Positions 49,791-60,308 of a stretch of DNA of 64,000 nucleotides are shown in pieces. Source of the DNA: Actinobacillus indolicus (GTDB lineage: Bacteria; Pseudomonadota; Gammaproteobacteria; Enterobacterales; Pasteurellaceae). The notes below the pieces were generated by a model. That model searched no databases. It was not told the origin of the DNA and saw only the letters and a list, made by a program, of their open reading frames with translations. A program made the position numbers and the translations under genes. Location of the stretch: NCBI RefSeq assembly GCF_901764975.1, contig NZ_CABFKH010000005.1, forward strand, positions 62,001 through 126,000. The letters run 5' to 3'. The first letter of the stretch is position 1; every line of letters begins with the position of its first letter.

Positions 49791-51245
49791 TTAGACATCG
49801 TAAGTTGTCGAAGCCGTATTCCCACCACGTCCCGTCCAGTTAGTGTGGAAGAACTCGCCACGTGGTTTATCGGTACGCTCGTAAGTGTGTGCACCGAAGT
49901 AGTCACGTTGTGCTTGAAGTAAGTTTGCTGGTAAACGATCCGAAGTGTAACCGTCTAAGAAGGTAATCGCACTTGCCATACAAGGCATTGGGATACCCAC
50001 TTCGATAGATTTCGCTACTACTTTACGCCAGTCGCTTAATGCGTTTTCTAAAATACCTTTGAAGTACGCATCTGAACCTAAGAAGATTAAATCCGGGTTC
50101 GCTTCGTAAGCATCACGAATGTTGCCTAAGAAACGGCTGCGAATGATACAACCTTCACGCCATAATAACGCTGTTGCACCGTAGTTGATGTCCCAACCGA
50201 AGTTTTCAGACGCTTCACGAATGAGCATAAAACCTTGTGCGTAAGAGATAATTTTTGATGCCAATAACGCTTTACGCACCGCTTCGATCCAAACTTGTTT
50301 GTCGCCTTCAACTTTACCGATAGTTTTGTTGAATAATTTAGATGCGGCAACACGTTGATCTTTGAATGAAGATACACAACGAGCAAACACTGACTCGGTG
50401 ATTAAGGTTAATGGGATACCGAAATCTAATGCGTTGATCCCCGTCCATTTACCTGTACCTTTTTGACCTGCGGTATCAAGGATTTTTTCCACTAACGGTG
50501 TGCCGTCTGTGTCTTTGTAACCTAAAATATCTGTTGTAATATCAATGAGATAGCTGTCAAGTTCAGTTTTTTTCCATTCAGCAAAGATTGCTTGCATTTC
50601 ATCATAGCTTAAACCTAAACCATCTTTTAAGAACTGGTAGGCTTCACAGATTAACTGCATATCGCCGTATTCGATGCCGTTATGAACCATTTTCACAAAG
50701 TGACCAGCACCTTCTTTGCCTACCCAGTCACAGCAAGGCTCGTCTTTGTCGGTTTTCGCTGAAATCGCTTGGAAAATCGGTTTCACATATTGCCAAGCTT
50801 CTTCGTTACCGCCTGGCATAATAGAAGGCCCGTGACGTGCCCCTTCTTCACCGCCCGACACACCCGAGCCGATAAAGCGAATGCCTTTTTCCGCTAACGC
50901 TTTCACACGGCGGTTGGTGTCAGGGTAGTTTGAGTTACCGCCATCAATGATGATGTCGCCTTCTTCTAAGTGAGGTAATAATGCATCAATAAATTGATCC
51001 ACCACTTCACCCGCACGCACCATTAACATCACTTTGCGTGGTTTTTCTAATTTCGCAGCCAAATCTTCTAAAGAATACGCCCCGATAATGTTCGTACCTT
51101 TCGCTGCACCTTCTAAAAACTCGTCCACTTTTGACGTAGTACGGTTATACGCCACGACTTTAAAGCCGTTGTCGTTCATATTTAAAATAAGGTTCTGACC
51201 CATTACCGCTAAACCGATAACGCCGATATCGCCTTTTACTGACAT
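49791..51245 (-). CDS. gnd: 6-phosphogluconate dehydrogenase (decarboxylating)
   Basis: Gnd oxidises 6-phosphogluconate to ribulose 5-phosphate, giving NADPH. The 484-residue protein has the Rossmann motif IGLAVMGQNLILN (residues 9-21), IIDGGNSNYPDT, SGGEEGARHGPSIMPGG, KMVHNGIEYGDMQ with the catalytic lysine, and GQKGTGKWT. It is the last gene of the minus-strand pentose-phosphate group, separated from it by a repeat-bearing 152-base gap and two small genes. Confidence 0.97.
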   Translation of the reverse strand: MSVKGDIGVIGLAVMGQNLILNMNDNGFKVVAYNRTTSKVDEFLEGAAKGTNIIGAYSLEDLAAKLEKPRKVMLMVRAGEVVDQFIDALLPHLEEGDIIIDGGNSNYPDTNRRVKALAEKGIRFIGSGVSGGEEGARHGPSIMPGGNEEAWQYVKPIFQAISAKTDKDEPCCDWVGKEGAGHFVKMVHNGIEYGDMQLICEAYQFLKDGLGLSYDEMQAIFAEWKKTELDSYLIDITTDILGYKDTDGTPLVEKILDTAGQKGTGKWTGINALDFGIPLTLITESVFARCVSSFKDQRVAASKLFNKTIGKVEGDKQVWIEAVRKALLASKIISYAQGFMLIREASENFGWDINYGATALLWREGCIIRSRFLGNIRDAYEANPDLIFLGSDAYFKGILENALSDWRKVVAKSIEVGIPMPCMASAITFLDGYTSDRLPANLLQAQRDYFGAHTYERTDKPRGEFFHTNWTGRGGNTASTTYDV

Positions 51246-51294
51246 TTTTTGCTCCTGTTGGATTGTTAAATTTTTTATGGAACCAATGTAATTA

Positions 51295-51393
51295 GCCCCT
51301 ACAGTTTTATATCTAATATATATCGTAGGGGCAAATTATATTTGCCCCGAATTTTACGCTAATTTCTTTGGGGCAAATGTAATTTGCCCCTAC
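51295..51393. repeat. Cluster of GTAGGGGC palindromic repeats upstream of gnd
   Basis: GCCCCTAC (51295-51302) is complementary to GTAGGGGC (51325-51332). A full unit at 51325-51348 (GTAGGGGCAAA, TTATA, TTTGCCCC) faces an inverted, nearly identical unit at 51370-51393, with 21 bases between. The transcript could fold as two separate hairpins or one long one. It fills the gap between gnd and the DUF1304 gene. Confidence 0.75.
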
Positions 51394-51397
51394 ATAT

Positions 51398-51760
51398 TTA
51401 TGCAAACAAGTTCGCGATCAACGCCAATACCGCAGGCAACCCTTGCTTAATCAAAATCCCTTTATTCTTCGCACTTATCGCTCCATAAACTGCAGCGACA
51501 ATCACACAACTTAAAAAGAAATAAGTGACCGCACTTTGTTGAATACAAAGGGAAAAAATAAGCCCAGTGGCTAAAAATCCGTTATACAACCCTTGATTAG
51601 CAAACAACAACTGAATTTTAGGGTTGCTTGCTGTTTGTTCATCTAAATTAAAAATCTGCCTTGCCTTTGGGCTGTTTAACGCAAACATTTCCAAATACAT
51701 AATATAGAAATGTTCAAGGGCGACAAGGGGGGTTAAAATATAATCTAATATTGACATCAT
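51398..51760 (-). CDS. DUF1304 membrane protein
   Basis: A 120-residue protein with four hydrophobic helices. ALEHFYIMYLEMF near residue 15 and NQGLYNGFLA near residue 55 are typical of DUF1304 (YqjF-like) proteins, whose function is unknown. It stands between a GNAT gene and gnd on the same strand. Confidence 0.8.
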   Translation of the reverse strand: MMSILDYILTPLVALEHFYIMYLEMFALNSPKARQIFNLDEQTASNPKIQLLFANQGLYNGFLATGLIFSLCIQQSAVTYFFLSCVIVAAVYGAISAKNKGILIKQGLPAVLALIANLFA

Positions 51761-51826
51761 TCTATTTTTTTCTTACAAAAGGTGCGTTTTGCAAAATTTT
51801 TTGCAGATCTGACCGCTTGTCATTGT

Positions 51827-52219
51827 TTAATTCCTCGTCCATGCACTTGGGTGTTGCTCAAAACCGATGTGTGGGTAGTAATCAACTGCTTGGGGAGCGG
51901 CGAGTAAAATCAGTTTTGCTTTTGGGTGCAGTGCGTTTTGAGTCTGCTGAATGAGTGCTTGCCCGACACCTTGTTTTTGGTAATCGTCCCGCACCGCCAA
52001 GTCTGCCAAATAGCAACAGTAGCTAAAATCCGTCAGGGAGCGGGCAACGCCAATCAGTTCATCCTTATCCCATGCGGAGATGATTAAATTGGCGTGCTTT
52101 AACATAGATTCTACACGCTCCGATTCATTAAGCGGGCGACGTTCTCCCAATGTTGTTCGATTTAATAATGTGCGATATTGCTCTACGGAGAGAGGAATAT
52201 TGATTTTATATTCAATCAT
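51827..52219 (-). CDS. GNAT-family N-acetyltransferase
   Basis: A 130-residue GNAT protein. The acetyl-CoA-binding segment is LAVRDDYQKQGVGQALIQ (residues 74-91), with the YYPHIGFEQH block at the end. The substrate is unknown. It is 32 bases downstream of pgl, so it is probably transcribed with zwf-pgl. An uptake sequence (51812-51820) follows its stop. Confidence 0.83.
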   Translation of the reverse strand: MIEYKINIPLSVEQYRTLLNRTTLGERRPLNESERVESMLKHANLIISAWDKDELIGVARSLTDFSYCCYLADLAVRDDYQKQGVGQALIQQTQNALHPKAKLILLAAPQAVDYYPHIGFEQHPSAWTRN

Positions 52220-52251
52220 GGCTTAACTCATTGGCAATCTATTCACAAAAA

Positions 52252-52950
52252 TTAAAGTAATGCACCTGCTTCTTTGTCTAAATACCACTCGGTCACCCCG
52301 TTTGTTGCTTTAATTCTTGCCGCTGGGTAAGGCAAGTTTTCTGCTGGGGTGGTTTGGATCTCTTTGAGAATTTCCGCTTTGCTTGCCCCTGTGACTAAAT
52401 AAGTAATGCGTTTGGCTTGTTCAATTAATTTAGCGGTTTTGGAAATGCGGATTTGCCCTGTCTCAGGGTGTTTAGCAATTACAGCTAAATTCGGATCATT
52501 GAAATCTGTTTGATGTGGGAAAAGGGAGGCGGTATGTCCGTCCGTTCCCATGCCTAAAATAATCCAATCAAACTCACCGTTCGGGATACAAGCGGTCAGT
52601 TCTTGCGAAAATCTTGCCAGTTCTTGTTCCACAGGTTCTTCGCCACGAATACGGTGAATATTTTCCGTTGGGATTTGGATATGATCAAACAGTAATTTTT
52701 GCACTTCGCCGTAATTACTTTCAGGGTCTTGTGGCGGAACCATACGATCATCGCCCCACCAAAAATGTAAATTTTGCCATTGAACTTGGCTTTTATACGG
52801 CTCTTGCGCAAGGGTTTTAAACAGCAGTTTTGGTGTACTTCCGCCCGATAATGAAATATGTACAGGGCGGTTTAATTGACTATATAACACAAATTCTTGT
52901 GCGATTTTTTCCACTGCACTTTGTGCTGTTGGGAATGTGATGTAGTTCAT
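52252..52950 (-). CDS. pgl: 6-phosphogluconolactonase
   Basis: Pgl hydrolyses 6-phosphogluconolactone in the oxidative pentose-phosphate pathway. The 232-residue DevB-type protein shows SLSGGSTPK near residue 33, WWGDDRMVPPQDPESNYG, and GMGTDGHTASLFP near residue 150. It starts four bases after the zwf stop, so the two genes are coupled. Confidence 0.94.
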   Translation of the reverse strand: MNYITFPTAQSAVEKIAQEFVLYSQLNRPVHISLSGGSTPKLLFKTLAQEPYKSQVQWQNLHFWWGDDRMVPPQDPESNYGEVQKLLFDHIQIPTENIHRIRGEEPVEQELARFSQELTACIPNGEFDWIILGMGTDGHTASLFPHQTDFNDPNLAVIAKHPETGQIRISKTAKLIEQAKRITYLVTGASKAEILKEIQTTPAENLPYPAARIKATNGVTEWYLDKEAGALL

Positions 52951-52954
52951 AAAA

Positions 52955-54439
52955 TTACACTTTCTTTTTCATTAATCCACTTGGTTTACGCCACACTTTA
53001 CCGTGTTTGGCTATCAATTTATCGGCTTCTGAAGGCCCCCAAGTACCAGCTTCGTATTCATAGATACGACCACGTTCCGCTTTATAGTCCAAAATCGGTT
53101 GAACAAATTTCCAGCAGGCATGAACGGCATCAGTACGAGCGAAGAGGGTCGCATCGCCTTTCATCGCATCTAATAACAGACGCTCATAAGCCGTTAATAA
53201 GCTTGGTGATGCAAGATCAGCATAGCGGAAATCCATTGACACTTCTTTCGCTTCAAAGCCGGCACCAGGTTTCTTCAAGCCGAAACGCATTGAAATGCCT
53301 TCGTCGGGTTGGATACGAATAATCAATTTGTTATCCGGCGCATTTTGACTAAAGACAGGGTGTGGGGTTGTTTTAAAGTGAATAACCACTTCGGTTACCC
53401 GTGTAGGCAAACGCTTACCCGTACGTACATAGAACGGCACGCCAGCCCAACGCCAGTTGTCGATTTTGCAACGTACCGCCATATAGGTTTCTGTGGTTGA
53501 GTCTTCTGGCACGCCTTTTTCTTGTAGGTAGCCTTTGACTTGTTCACCATCAATTTCACTTGCGGTGTATTGTCCAAGTACTAAGTTATTTTTAATGTCT
53601 TCATTTGAAAGCGGATGCAGACAATGTAGTACTTTGGCGACCTCATCACGCATTGAATCTGCATTGATAATCGCAGGTGGCTCCATCGCAACCATCGCTA
53701 ATACTTGCAATAAATGGTTTTGGAACATATCACGCATTGCCCCTGAACCATCATAATAGCCACCACGATCTTCTACACCAATAGATTCCGCCCCTGTGAT
53801 TTCAACATAATCAATAAAATTACGGTTCCAGAGTGGTTCAAATAAACCGTTAGAAAAACGCAGAACGAGTAAATTTTGTACCGTTTCTTTACCTAAATAA
53901 TGGTCGATACGGTAGATCTGATGCTCTTCAAAATACTTGTGAATTTGAATATCAAGAGCTTTTGCGGTTTCAATATCGTAGCCGAATGGTTTTTCTACAA
54001 TAATCCGCTTCCAGCCAAACTCTTCTGTTGTTAAACCGTGTGCTGCAAGACATTCAGGGATAACGCCGTATAAACTTGGCGGTGTAGAAAGATAATATAG
54101 CGTATTACCGCCTGTACCATATTTATCATGCAGTTCATCTAAACGAGGTAATAATTTTACATAGTCTACCGCGTCAGAAGTGTTGATTGCTTGGTAGTAA
54201 AGGTGTTCGCAAAATTTTTCTAAAATCTCACCGCTTGCATTTTCAAGTTTGATTAAAGTGTCATGCATTTTTTGGCGGAAAGACTCATCATCTAATGTAG
54301 AACGAGCTACGCCTAATACAGAGAAGTTTTCTGATAATCTTCCAATTTTGTAGAGATGATAAAGTGCGGGAATTAATTTACGGTAAGTTAAGTCGCCAGA
54401 GGCACCAAAAATTACAATACAGTTATTATCTGCTTTCAT
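52955..54439 (-). CDS. zwf: Glucose-6-phosphate dehydrogenase
   Basis: Zwf oxidises glucose 6-phosphate with NADP+. The 494-residue protein has the nucleotide-binding [16 protein letters not shown] (residues 13-28), EKPFGYD and the substrate-site RIDHYLGKE (near residue 178). With pgl and gnd it gives the whole oxidative branch within 4.7 kb. An extended uptake-like sequence lies inside the 5' third of the gene. Confidence 0.97.
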   Translation of the reverse strand: MKADNNCIVIFGASGDLTYRKLIPALYHLYKIGRLSENFSVLGVARSTLDDESFRQKMHDTLIKLENASGEILEKFCEHLYYQAINTSDAVDYVKLLPRLDELHDKYGTGGNTLYYLSTPPSLYGVIPECLAAHGLTTEEFGWKRIIVEKPFGYDIETAKALDIQIHKYFEEHQIYRIDHYLGKETVQNLLVLRFSNGLFEPLWNRNFIDYVEITGAESIGVEDRGGYYDGSGAMRDMFQNHLLQVLAMVAMEPPAIINADSMRDEVAKVLHCLHPLSNEDIKNNLVLGQYTASEIDGEQVKGYLQEKGVPEDSTTETYMAVRCKIDNWRWAGVPFYVRTGKRLPTRVTEVVIHFKTTPHPVFSQNAPDNKLIIRIQPDEGISMRFGLKKPGAGFEAKEVSMDFRYADLASPSLLTAYERLLLDAMKGDATLFARTDAVHACWKFVQPILDYKAERGRIYEYEAGTWGPSEADKLIAKHGKVWRKPSGLMKKKV

Positions 54440-54505
54440 TTGCTATCCTAAATAATAAAAAGTTGCACTATTTTGCATTACTTTATTTAAAGTGAGAAAT
54501 TAGTT

Positions 54506-55321
54506 TTATTTATTAAAGTGAAAGGTAGAACGCCAATCATGATGTTTGTTTCCGACCATAATAAAATGCGGATTAACAAAGGTTTCTCGCTGATTATAGG
54601 TGAGAGGGTTAAAATCTAAATCAAATACCTCTCCACCTGTTTCAGCTAATAAGATTTCTGCGGCCGCAGTATCCCATTCGCCTGTATCGCCTAAACGAAT
54701 ATAACAATCTGCTTTACCCTCAGCGACCAATCCTGCTTTTAAACTACTTGAACCATATTTTAAGAGTTCTATTTGATAAGGTGGTCGTACCGCTTGATGT
54801 ATTTTATCTCCATTTGAATTGCCAATGGTCACTTGCAAGCGGTGAGATTTATCAAACATTTTGCAATTTTTCATCAAGGGCTGGACATGGTTATTTTCTT
54901 TAAGAAAAGCACCATGATTTTTCATCGCATAGTAAGTTTTTCTTAAAATAGGAGAATGAATAATGCCAAGTACGGGGGTATTTTGTTGAATTAATCCAAT
55001 CACAACGGAAAATTGATCTGTCCGATCGATAAATTGTTGCGTGCCATCAAGGGGATCAACGATCCAATATTCCTGCCAGTGAGTTCGTTCAGCAAGTGGA
55101 ATTTTACAGCTTTCTTCAGAAAGAACAGGAATTTCAGGCGTCAGTTCTTTTAATTTTGCTGTCACAAATTGGCTGATAAAAAGATCAGCTTCAGTCACAG
55201 GGGTTTTATCTGATTTGATCTGAACTTCTACTGATTTGCTATAAAAGTGCGTCAAGTGTTCGCCTGCTTGGTAAGCAATATTCAATACTTTGTCTAATAA
55301 TTGTTGATTGAGTGTTTGCAT
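54506..55321 (-). CDS. cysQ: 3'(2'),5'-bisphosphate nucleotidase CysQ
   Basis: CysQ removes the 3'-phosphate from PAP and PAPS, by-products of sulfate activation and carrier-protein transfer. The 271-residue inositol-monophosphatase-fold protein has the metal motif WIVDPLDGTQQFI (near residue 87) and the later GDTGEWDTAAAEILL. It is 66 bases upstream of zwf on the same strand. Confidence 0.93.
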   Translation of the reverse strand: MQTLNQQLLDKVLNIAYQAGEHLTHFYSKSVEVQIKSDKTPVTEADLFISQFVTAKLKELTPEIPVLSEESCKIPLAERTHWQEYWIVDPLDGTQQFIDRTDQFSVVIGLIQQNTPVLGIIHSPILRKTYYAMKNHGAFLKENNHVQPLMKNCKMFDKSHRLQVTIGNSNGDKIHQAVRPPYQIELLKYGSSSLKAGLVAEGKADCYIRLGDTGEWDTAAAEILLAETGGEVFDLDFNPLTYNQRETFVNPHFIMVGNKHHDWRSTFHFNK

Positions 55322-55382
55322 ATAAACTCCCTTAGATAATTTCTGAATGATACCTCACAAATTCAGACTCGTAAAAATAATA

Positions 55383-55784
55383 TTATTTTTTCGGTAAAAA
55401 TAGGCGTAAAACGACCATGGAATAAATAATATTTGCTAATGCAAAGGTTAAGGCAAATAAGATTACTGCAAGGGATTGTTCCCATAGGGGGATAGGATCT
55501 TCAAGGCTGGTGTATTCATCAAAAGCTAACATTAGCGAGAATGAACAAAGGCTATAAATAAACATGATTACCCCTGAGAAAAAGGCAATTTGAATTATGT
55601 TACGTTGGTGATACTGTTGTTTGTAGCTGACTAATGCAAATAGAAAAGCTGGAACGCTAAATAAGGCAAAAACAACCAACATTCCCCCTTGGCTAAATTC
55701 GCTAAAAAGGGGTAATAGGGCAGAACCGAGTAACTGGGTAAGTAGTGGATAAATCCATAGAATATGTGGGCTAGTTTTGTGCAT
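55383..55784 (-). CDS. Small four-helix membrane protein, function unknown
   Basis: I do not recognise a family for this 133-residue protein. Four hydrophobic segments are clear (about residues 8-27, 33-54, 62-88 and 104-130), with an acidic loop between helices 3 and 4. Its ATG lies inside the last codons of nudE, overlapping by 14 bases, so translation is probably coupled to nudE. Confidence 0.72.
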   Translation of the reverse strand: MHKTSPHILWIYPLLTQLLGSALLPLFSEFSQGGMLVVFALFSVPAFLFALVSYKQQYHQRNIIQIAFFSGVIMFIYSLCSFSLMLAFDEYTSLEDPIPLWEQSLAVILFALTFALANIIYSMVVLRLFLPKK

Positions 55785-56319
55785 GGAGATATTCTCTTAA
55801 TAAAAATAAAGCGGATAAATTGCGTGCTTCGGCAAAATTAGGGTCGGCAAGCAGTTCGTCGATTTTGTTTAATGGATAATAGATGATTTCAAGTGGCTCT
55901 GGTTCATCACCTTCTAGCTGTGATGGGTAAAGATCTTGTGCGACAAAAACGTGCATTAGACCGTACATATGGCTCGGTCCGCTGTAGAGTGAACGTAGTG
56001 GCTCGATACTTCTTGCCCCAAATCCAATCTCTTCTTGTAACTCTCGATTCGCACTTTCTATCGGCTCTTCGCCCGCATCGACAATACCTTTAGGAAAAGT
56101 TAATTCATAACGTTCAGGGCCAACGGCATACTCTTTGACAAGGACAAGGTGATTATTATGAATCGGTAATACCATAACAGATGAGCGACGTTGTGGTGTT
56201 AAACGTTCATAGGTGCGTTCTTCGCCATTGGAAAAACGGAGATCTACCGATTGTACTTCAAAAATTCGGGTTTTGGCGATTACGGAGATAGATTTGATCT
56301 CTGGGAGTTGTTTTGTCAT
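55771..56319 (-). CDS. nudE: ADP compounds hydrolase NudE
   Basis: NudE is a Nudix hydrolase acting on ADP-ribose, NADH and Ap3A. The 182-residue protein has the complete Nudix box: G, five residues, E, then RELQEEIGF (residues about 93-115). ATG 56319 (MTKQLPEIK) fits the family start. Upstream in-frame TTG and ATG codons would add five or fewer residues. The downstream membrane protein overlaps its stop. Confidence 0.9.
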   Translation of the reverse strand: MTKQLPEIKSISVIAKTRIFEVQSVDLRFSNGEERTYERLTPQRRSSVMVLPIHNNHLVLVKEYAVGPERYELTFPKGIVDAGEEPIESANRELQEEIGFGARSIEPLRSLYSGPSHMYGLMHVFVAQDLYPSQLEGDEPEPLEIIYYPLNKIDELLADPNFAEARNLSALFLLREYLHAQN

Positions 56320-56367
56320 AGTCTTTCTCATCAAAAATTGTTTGTTCGCATTGTAGACTGTTCATCT

Positions 56368-56844
56368 TTAACCAACAACCAAATAAATGCTCCAAAGTAA
56401 TAAAGCATAGCGAATTCCCTTTCCAAGCGTGATTAATAGTATGCTTTTCCATAAGTTAAAGCGCAACCAACCTGCAATACCACAAAAGAGATCGCCAACA
56501 ATAGGAAGCCAGCTAAATAGTAGAATCCATATACCATATTTTTGACTCAATGTGAGTGCGAGTTTGACGCTTTTATGTTGCTGGTCGTGAAATTTAGGCT
56601 GAGGAAAAAATTGAGCGATAAAATAGGTTGTCATGCTACCGAGTGCATTGCCTAATGTCGCTACAATGAATAATCCATACACCGTATTTTTTTGTAATAG
56701 TGCTTGTGTTGCATAAGTAGTAAAAACCACTTCGGAATTCCCAGGCAGTATCGTTGCACTTAAAAAACTACTCGCAAACATAATGAGGAGTTGATTCTCT
56801 TCGCTTAGGAAAATTCCGAGTAAAGCAGTCAAGTAATCGGTCAT
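56368..56844 (-). CDS. yqaA: DedA-like membrane protein YqaA
   Basis: A 158-residue YqaA-type member of the SNARE-associated/DedA-like family. Blocks are SATILPGNSEVVF (near residue 30), ATLGNALGSMTTYFIAQF, and WLPIVGDLFCGIAGWLR. It has four or five membrane helices. DedA relatives are implicated in lipid flipping and membrane homeostasis; a specific role here is not known. Confidence 0.85.
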   Translation of the reverse strand: MTDYLTALLGIFLSEENQLLIMFASSFLSATILPGNSEVVFTTYATQALLQKNTVYGLFIVATLGNALGSMTTYFIAQFFPQPKFHDQQHKSVKLALTLSQKYGIWILLFSWLPIVGDLFCGIAGWLRFNLWKSILLITLGKGIRYALLLWSIYLVVG

Positions 56845-56910
56845 TTTGTAACTGTTTTGTTAAATTTATGTTCTAGTTAAGTTTATAAAAATCGTACTTT
56901 TTTTGAAAGA

Positions 56911-56924
56911 TTGATGTGGATCAA
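56911..56924 (+). promoter_or_regulatory. FNR site of the focA-pfl operon
   Basis: TTGATGTGGATCAA is an exact match to TTGAT-N4-ATCAA. Its centre is about 121 bases before the focA ATG, leaving room for a transcription start near 56959 if FNR acts at -41.5. Anaerobic activation of focA-pfl by FNR is established in E. coli. Confidence 0.88.
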
Positions 56925-57038
56925 GAAAGAATTCTACTTTATTTATTTTAAACGTAAAAATTATTTAATCATCAGTTTAACAGGTCTATAATTCTCAACA
57001 ATTTCTATAATTTTTCAAATTTTCGTTTAAGGATAGTA

Positions 57039-57863
57039 ATGTTTTCACCTGCTGAGATGGCAAAAATCGCCGAAGATGGCGCAGTTTATAAAGCAACCAA
57101 AAACCAATTTTATTCTTTCATTTCAGCAATTACTGCTGGCGCATACATTTCTATTGCCTTTGTCTTTTATGCTACCACACAAGTTGGTGCTGCGGATATG
57201 CCATGGGGTGTTGCTAAACTCATTGGTGGTCTCGTTTTCTCTTTAGGCATTATTATGTGTGTGGTATTTGGGGCAGAACTCTTTACCTCAAGTACAATGA
57301 CGATTGTGGCTAAAGCTAGTAAACGGATTACATGGGCGCAGATGTTCAAAAACTGGCTTGTTGTGTATGGTGGTAATTTTGTCGGTGCAACCTTTATTGT
57401 ATTGCTGGTTTGGTTTAGCGGTGAGATTATGGCTGCAAACGGACAATGGGGCTTGACTATTTTAAAAACAGCCCAACATAAGATCCACCACACTTGGATT
57501 GAAGCATTCAGCTTAGGGATTTTCTGTAACCTGATGGTTTGTATTGCGGTATGGATGGCGTATGCAGGGAAAAGCCTGACGGATAAAGCGTTCATTATGA
57601 TTTTACCGATTGCTATGTTTGTTGCCTCAGGTTTTGAGCACTGTGTGGCAAATATGTTTATGGTGCCAATGGGCGTGTTAATTCACGGCTCTGCAAGCCC
57701 GGAATTTTGGACAGCTATTGGTGTCGAACCTAATACGTTCGCCGATTTAACGATGGCAAATTTTGTGGTGAAAAATCTCATTCCGGCAACGCTGGGTAAT
57801 ATTGTCGGTGGTGCATTTTTCATTGGTATGGTGCAGTGGTTTTTGCACTTAAAGAAACATTAA
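57039..57863 (+). CDS. focA: Formate channel FocA
   Basis: FocA is the pentameric inner-membrane channel that exports and imports formate. The 274-residue protein has six membrane helices and the FNT signatures: GAYISIAFVFYATTQ (residues 32-46), the GAELFTSSTM omega-loop region and GFEHCVANMFMVP with the gating histidine. It is the first gene of focA-pflB. Confidence 0.95.
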   Translation: MFSPAEMAKIAEDGAVYKATKNQFYSFISAITAGAYISIAFVFYATTQVGAADMPWGVAKLIGGLVFSLGIIMCVVFGAELFTSSTMTIVAKASKRITWAQMFKNWLVVYGGNFVGATFIVLLVWFSGEIMAANGQWGLTILKTAQHKIHHTWIEAFSLGIFCNLMVCIAVWMAYAGKSLTDKAFIMILPIAMFVASGFEHCVANMFMVPMGVLIHGSASPEFWTAIGVEPNTFADLTMANFVVKNLIPATLGNIVGGAFFIGMVQWFLHLKKH

Positions 57864-57875
57864 TTCAAAACTTGT

Positions 57876-57918
57876 AAGCGGTTACTTTTCGCAGATTTTT
57901 TGCAAAATCGCACCGCTT
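57876..57918 (+). repeat. Inverted uptake-sequence pair between focA and pflB
   Basis: AAGCGGT (57876-57882) and ACCGCTT (57912-57918) face each other with TTTTTTGCAAAA between. It can form a hairpin after focA, but there is no T-run behind it, so full termination is unlikely. It may set the focA to pflB expression ratio. Confidence 0.65.
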
Positions 57919-57955
57919 GCGTTCAATTTATTACATTAACTAACGAGGACTTAAA

Positions 57956-60280
57956 ATGACTCAATTAACCGAAGCTCAAAAGAAAGCGTGGGAAGGTTTT
58001 GCACCAGGTGAATGGCAAACCGAAGTGAACGTGCGTGACTTTATCCAAAAAAACTATACGCCGTATGAAGGTGATGAATCTTTCCTTGCTGATGCAACTG
58101 AAGCGACAAGTACGCTTTGGGCGGATGTAATGGAAAAAATCAAAGTGGAAAACAAAACCCACGAACCATATGATATCGATACAGATACTCCATCAACCAT
58201 CACTTCTCATGCACCAGGTTATATCAACAAAGATTTAGAGAAAATCGTAGGTTTACAAACAGATGCGCCATTAAAACGTGCGATTATGCCATTTGGTGGT
58301 ATCAACATGGTGAAAGGTTCTTGCCAAGTTTATCGCCGTGAATTAAACCCAATGGTTGAAAAAATCTTTACTGAATATCGTAAAACTCACAACCAAGGTG
58401 TATTCGATGTTTATACTCCAGATATTTTACGTTGCCGTAAATCAGGTGTAATTACCGGTCTTCCAGATGCGTACGGACGTGGTCGTATCATCGGTGACTA
58501 TCGTCGTATGGCACTTTACGGTGCAGACTTCTTAATGAAGGATAAAGTTAAACAATTCAACTCTTTACAAGAAAAATTAGAGTCTGGTGAAGATATTCAA
58601 GCAACCATCCAATTACGTGAAGAAATTGCAGAACAACACCGTGCGTTAGGCAAAATGAAAGAGATGGCTGCATCTTACGGTTACGATATTTCTAACCCAG
58701 CAACCAATGCGCAAGAAGCGGTGCAATGGACTTATTTTGCATACTTAGCAGCAGTAAAATCACAAAACGGTGCGGCGATGTCTTTCGGTCGTACATCAAC
58801 TTTCTTAGATGTATTTATCGAACGTGACTTAAAACTTGGTCGTATCACAGAAACTGAAGCGCAAGAGTTAATGGACCACTTAGTGATGAAACTCCGTATG
58901 GTTCGTTTCTTACGTACTCCTGAATACGATCAATTATTCTCAGGTGACCCAATGTGGGCAACAGAAACCTTCGCAGGTATGGGATTAGATGGTCGTACAT
59001 TAGTCACCAAAAACAGCTTCCGTCTATTACACACCCTTTACACAATGGGTCCATCACCAGAACCAAACTTAACAATCCTTTGGTCTGAAAGTTTACCAGA
59101 CGGTTTCAAACGCTATGCAGCGAAAGTGTCTATCGAAACGTCATCTGTTCAGTACGAAAACGACGACTTAATGCGTCCAGACTTCCAAAACGATGACTAT
59201 GCGATTGCGTGCTGTGTAAGCCCGATGATCGTAGGTAAAATGATGCAGTTCTTCGGTGCGCGTGCAAACTTAGCGAAAACCTTATTATACGCAATCAACG
59301 GCGGTGTGGATGAGAAATCAGGTGACCAAGTTGGACCGAAAACTGAGCCAATCATGTCTGAATACTTAGATTTCGACGATGTGATGACTCGCTTAGACGG
59401 TTTCATGGATTGGTTAGCGAAACAATACGTGACTGCATTAAACATCATCCACTTTATGCACGACAAATATGCTTATGAAGCAGCATTAATGGCGTTACAT
59501 GATCGTGATGTATTCCGCACAATGGCGTGTGGTATCGCAGGTCTTTCTGTGGCAGCAGACTCACTCTCTGCAATCAAATATGCGAAAGTAAAACCAGTTC
59601 GTGGTGATATTGAAATCAAAAATAAAGCAGGCGAAGTGGTTGGTGTAGCGAAAAACGTGGCAGTTGACTTTGAAATCGAAGGCGAATATCCACAATTCGG
59701 TAACAACGATAACCGTGTAGATGATATCGCAGTTGACCTTGTTGAACGTTTCATGAAGAAAATTCAGAAACTTAAAACATACCGTAATGCGACTCCAACA
59801 CAGTCTGTATTAACCATTACATCAAACGTGGTTTATGGTAAGAAAACAGGTAACACCCCAGACGGTCGTCGTTCAGGTGCACCATTCGGACCAGGTGCAA
59901 ACCCAATGCACGGACGTGACCAAAAAGGTGCGGTAGCGTCATTAACCTCTGTGGCGAAATTACCATTTGCTTACGCGAAAGACGGTATCTCTTATACCTT
60001 CTCAATCGTACCAAATGCGTTAGGTAAAGATCTTGAATCTCAAAAACGTAACCTTGCAGGCTTAATGGACGGTTACTTCCACCACGAATCAACCATCGAA
60101 GGTGGCCAGCACTTAAACGTAAACGTAATGAACCGTGAAATGTTATTAGATGCGATGGAAAATCCAGAGAAGTATCCACAATTAACAATCCGTGTTTCAG
60201 GTTACGCAGTGCGTTTCAACTCTTTAACTAAAGAGCAACAAATGGATGTAATTACTCGTACTTTCACACAGTCGATTTAA
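57956..60280 (+). CDS. pflB: Pyruvate formate-lyase
   Basis: PflB splits pyruvate with CoA into formate and acetyl-CoA using a glycyl radical, in anaerobic growth. The 774-residue protein has the catalytic cysteine pair in AIACCVSPM (near residue 423), and the radical glycine in RVSGYAVRF near the C-terminus. The coding sequence has strongly biased codons, as expected for an abundant protein. PflA, its activase, lies two genes downstream. Confidence 0.97.
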   Translation: MTQLTEAQKKAWEGFAPGEWQTEVNVRDFIQKNYTPYEGDESFLADATEATSTLWADVMEKIKVENKTHEPYDIDTDTPSTITSHAPGYINKDLEKIVGLQTDAPLKRAIMPFGGINMVKGSCQVYRRELNPMVEKIFTEYRKTHNQGVFDVYTPDILRCRKSGVITGLPDAYGRGRIIGDYRRMALYGADFLMKDKVKQFNSLQEKLESGEDIQATIQLREEIAEQHRALGKMKEMAASYGYDISNPATNAQEAVQWTYFAYLAAVKSQNGAAMSFGRTSTFLDVFIERDLKLGRITETEAQELMDHLVMKLRMVRFLRTPEYDQLFSGDPMWATETFAGMGLDGRTLVTKNSFRLLHTLYTMGPSPEPNLTILWSESLPDGFKRYAAKVSIETSSVQYENDDLMRPDFQNDDYAIACCVSPMIVGKMMQFFGARANLAKTLLYAINGGVDEKSGDQVGPKTEPIMSEYLDFDDVMTRLDGFMDWLAKQYVTALNIIHFMHDKYAYEAALMALHDRDVFRTMACGIAGLSVAADSLSAIKYAKVKPVRGDIEIKNKAGEVVGVAKNVAVDFEIEGEYPQFGNNDNRVDDIAVDLVERFMKKIQKLKTYRNATPTQSVLTITSNVVYGKKTGNTPDGRRSGAPFGPGANPMHGRDQKGAVASLTSVAKLPFAYAKDGISYTFSIVPNALGKDLESQKRNLAGLMDGYFHHESTIEGGQHLNVNVMNREMLLDAMENPEKYPQLTIRVSGYAVRFNSLTKEQQMDVITRTFTQSI

Positions 60281-60308
60281 TCTACATTTGTAAAAAATAA
60301 AAGAAAAG

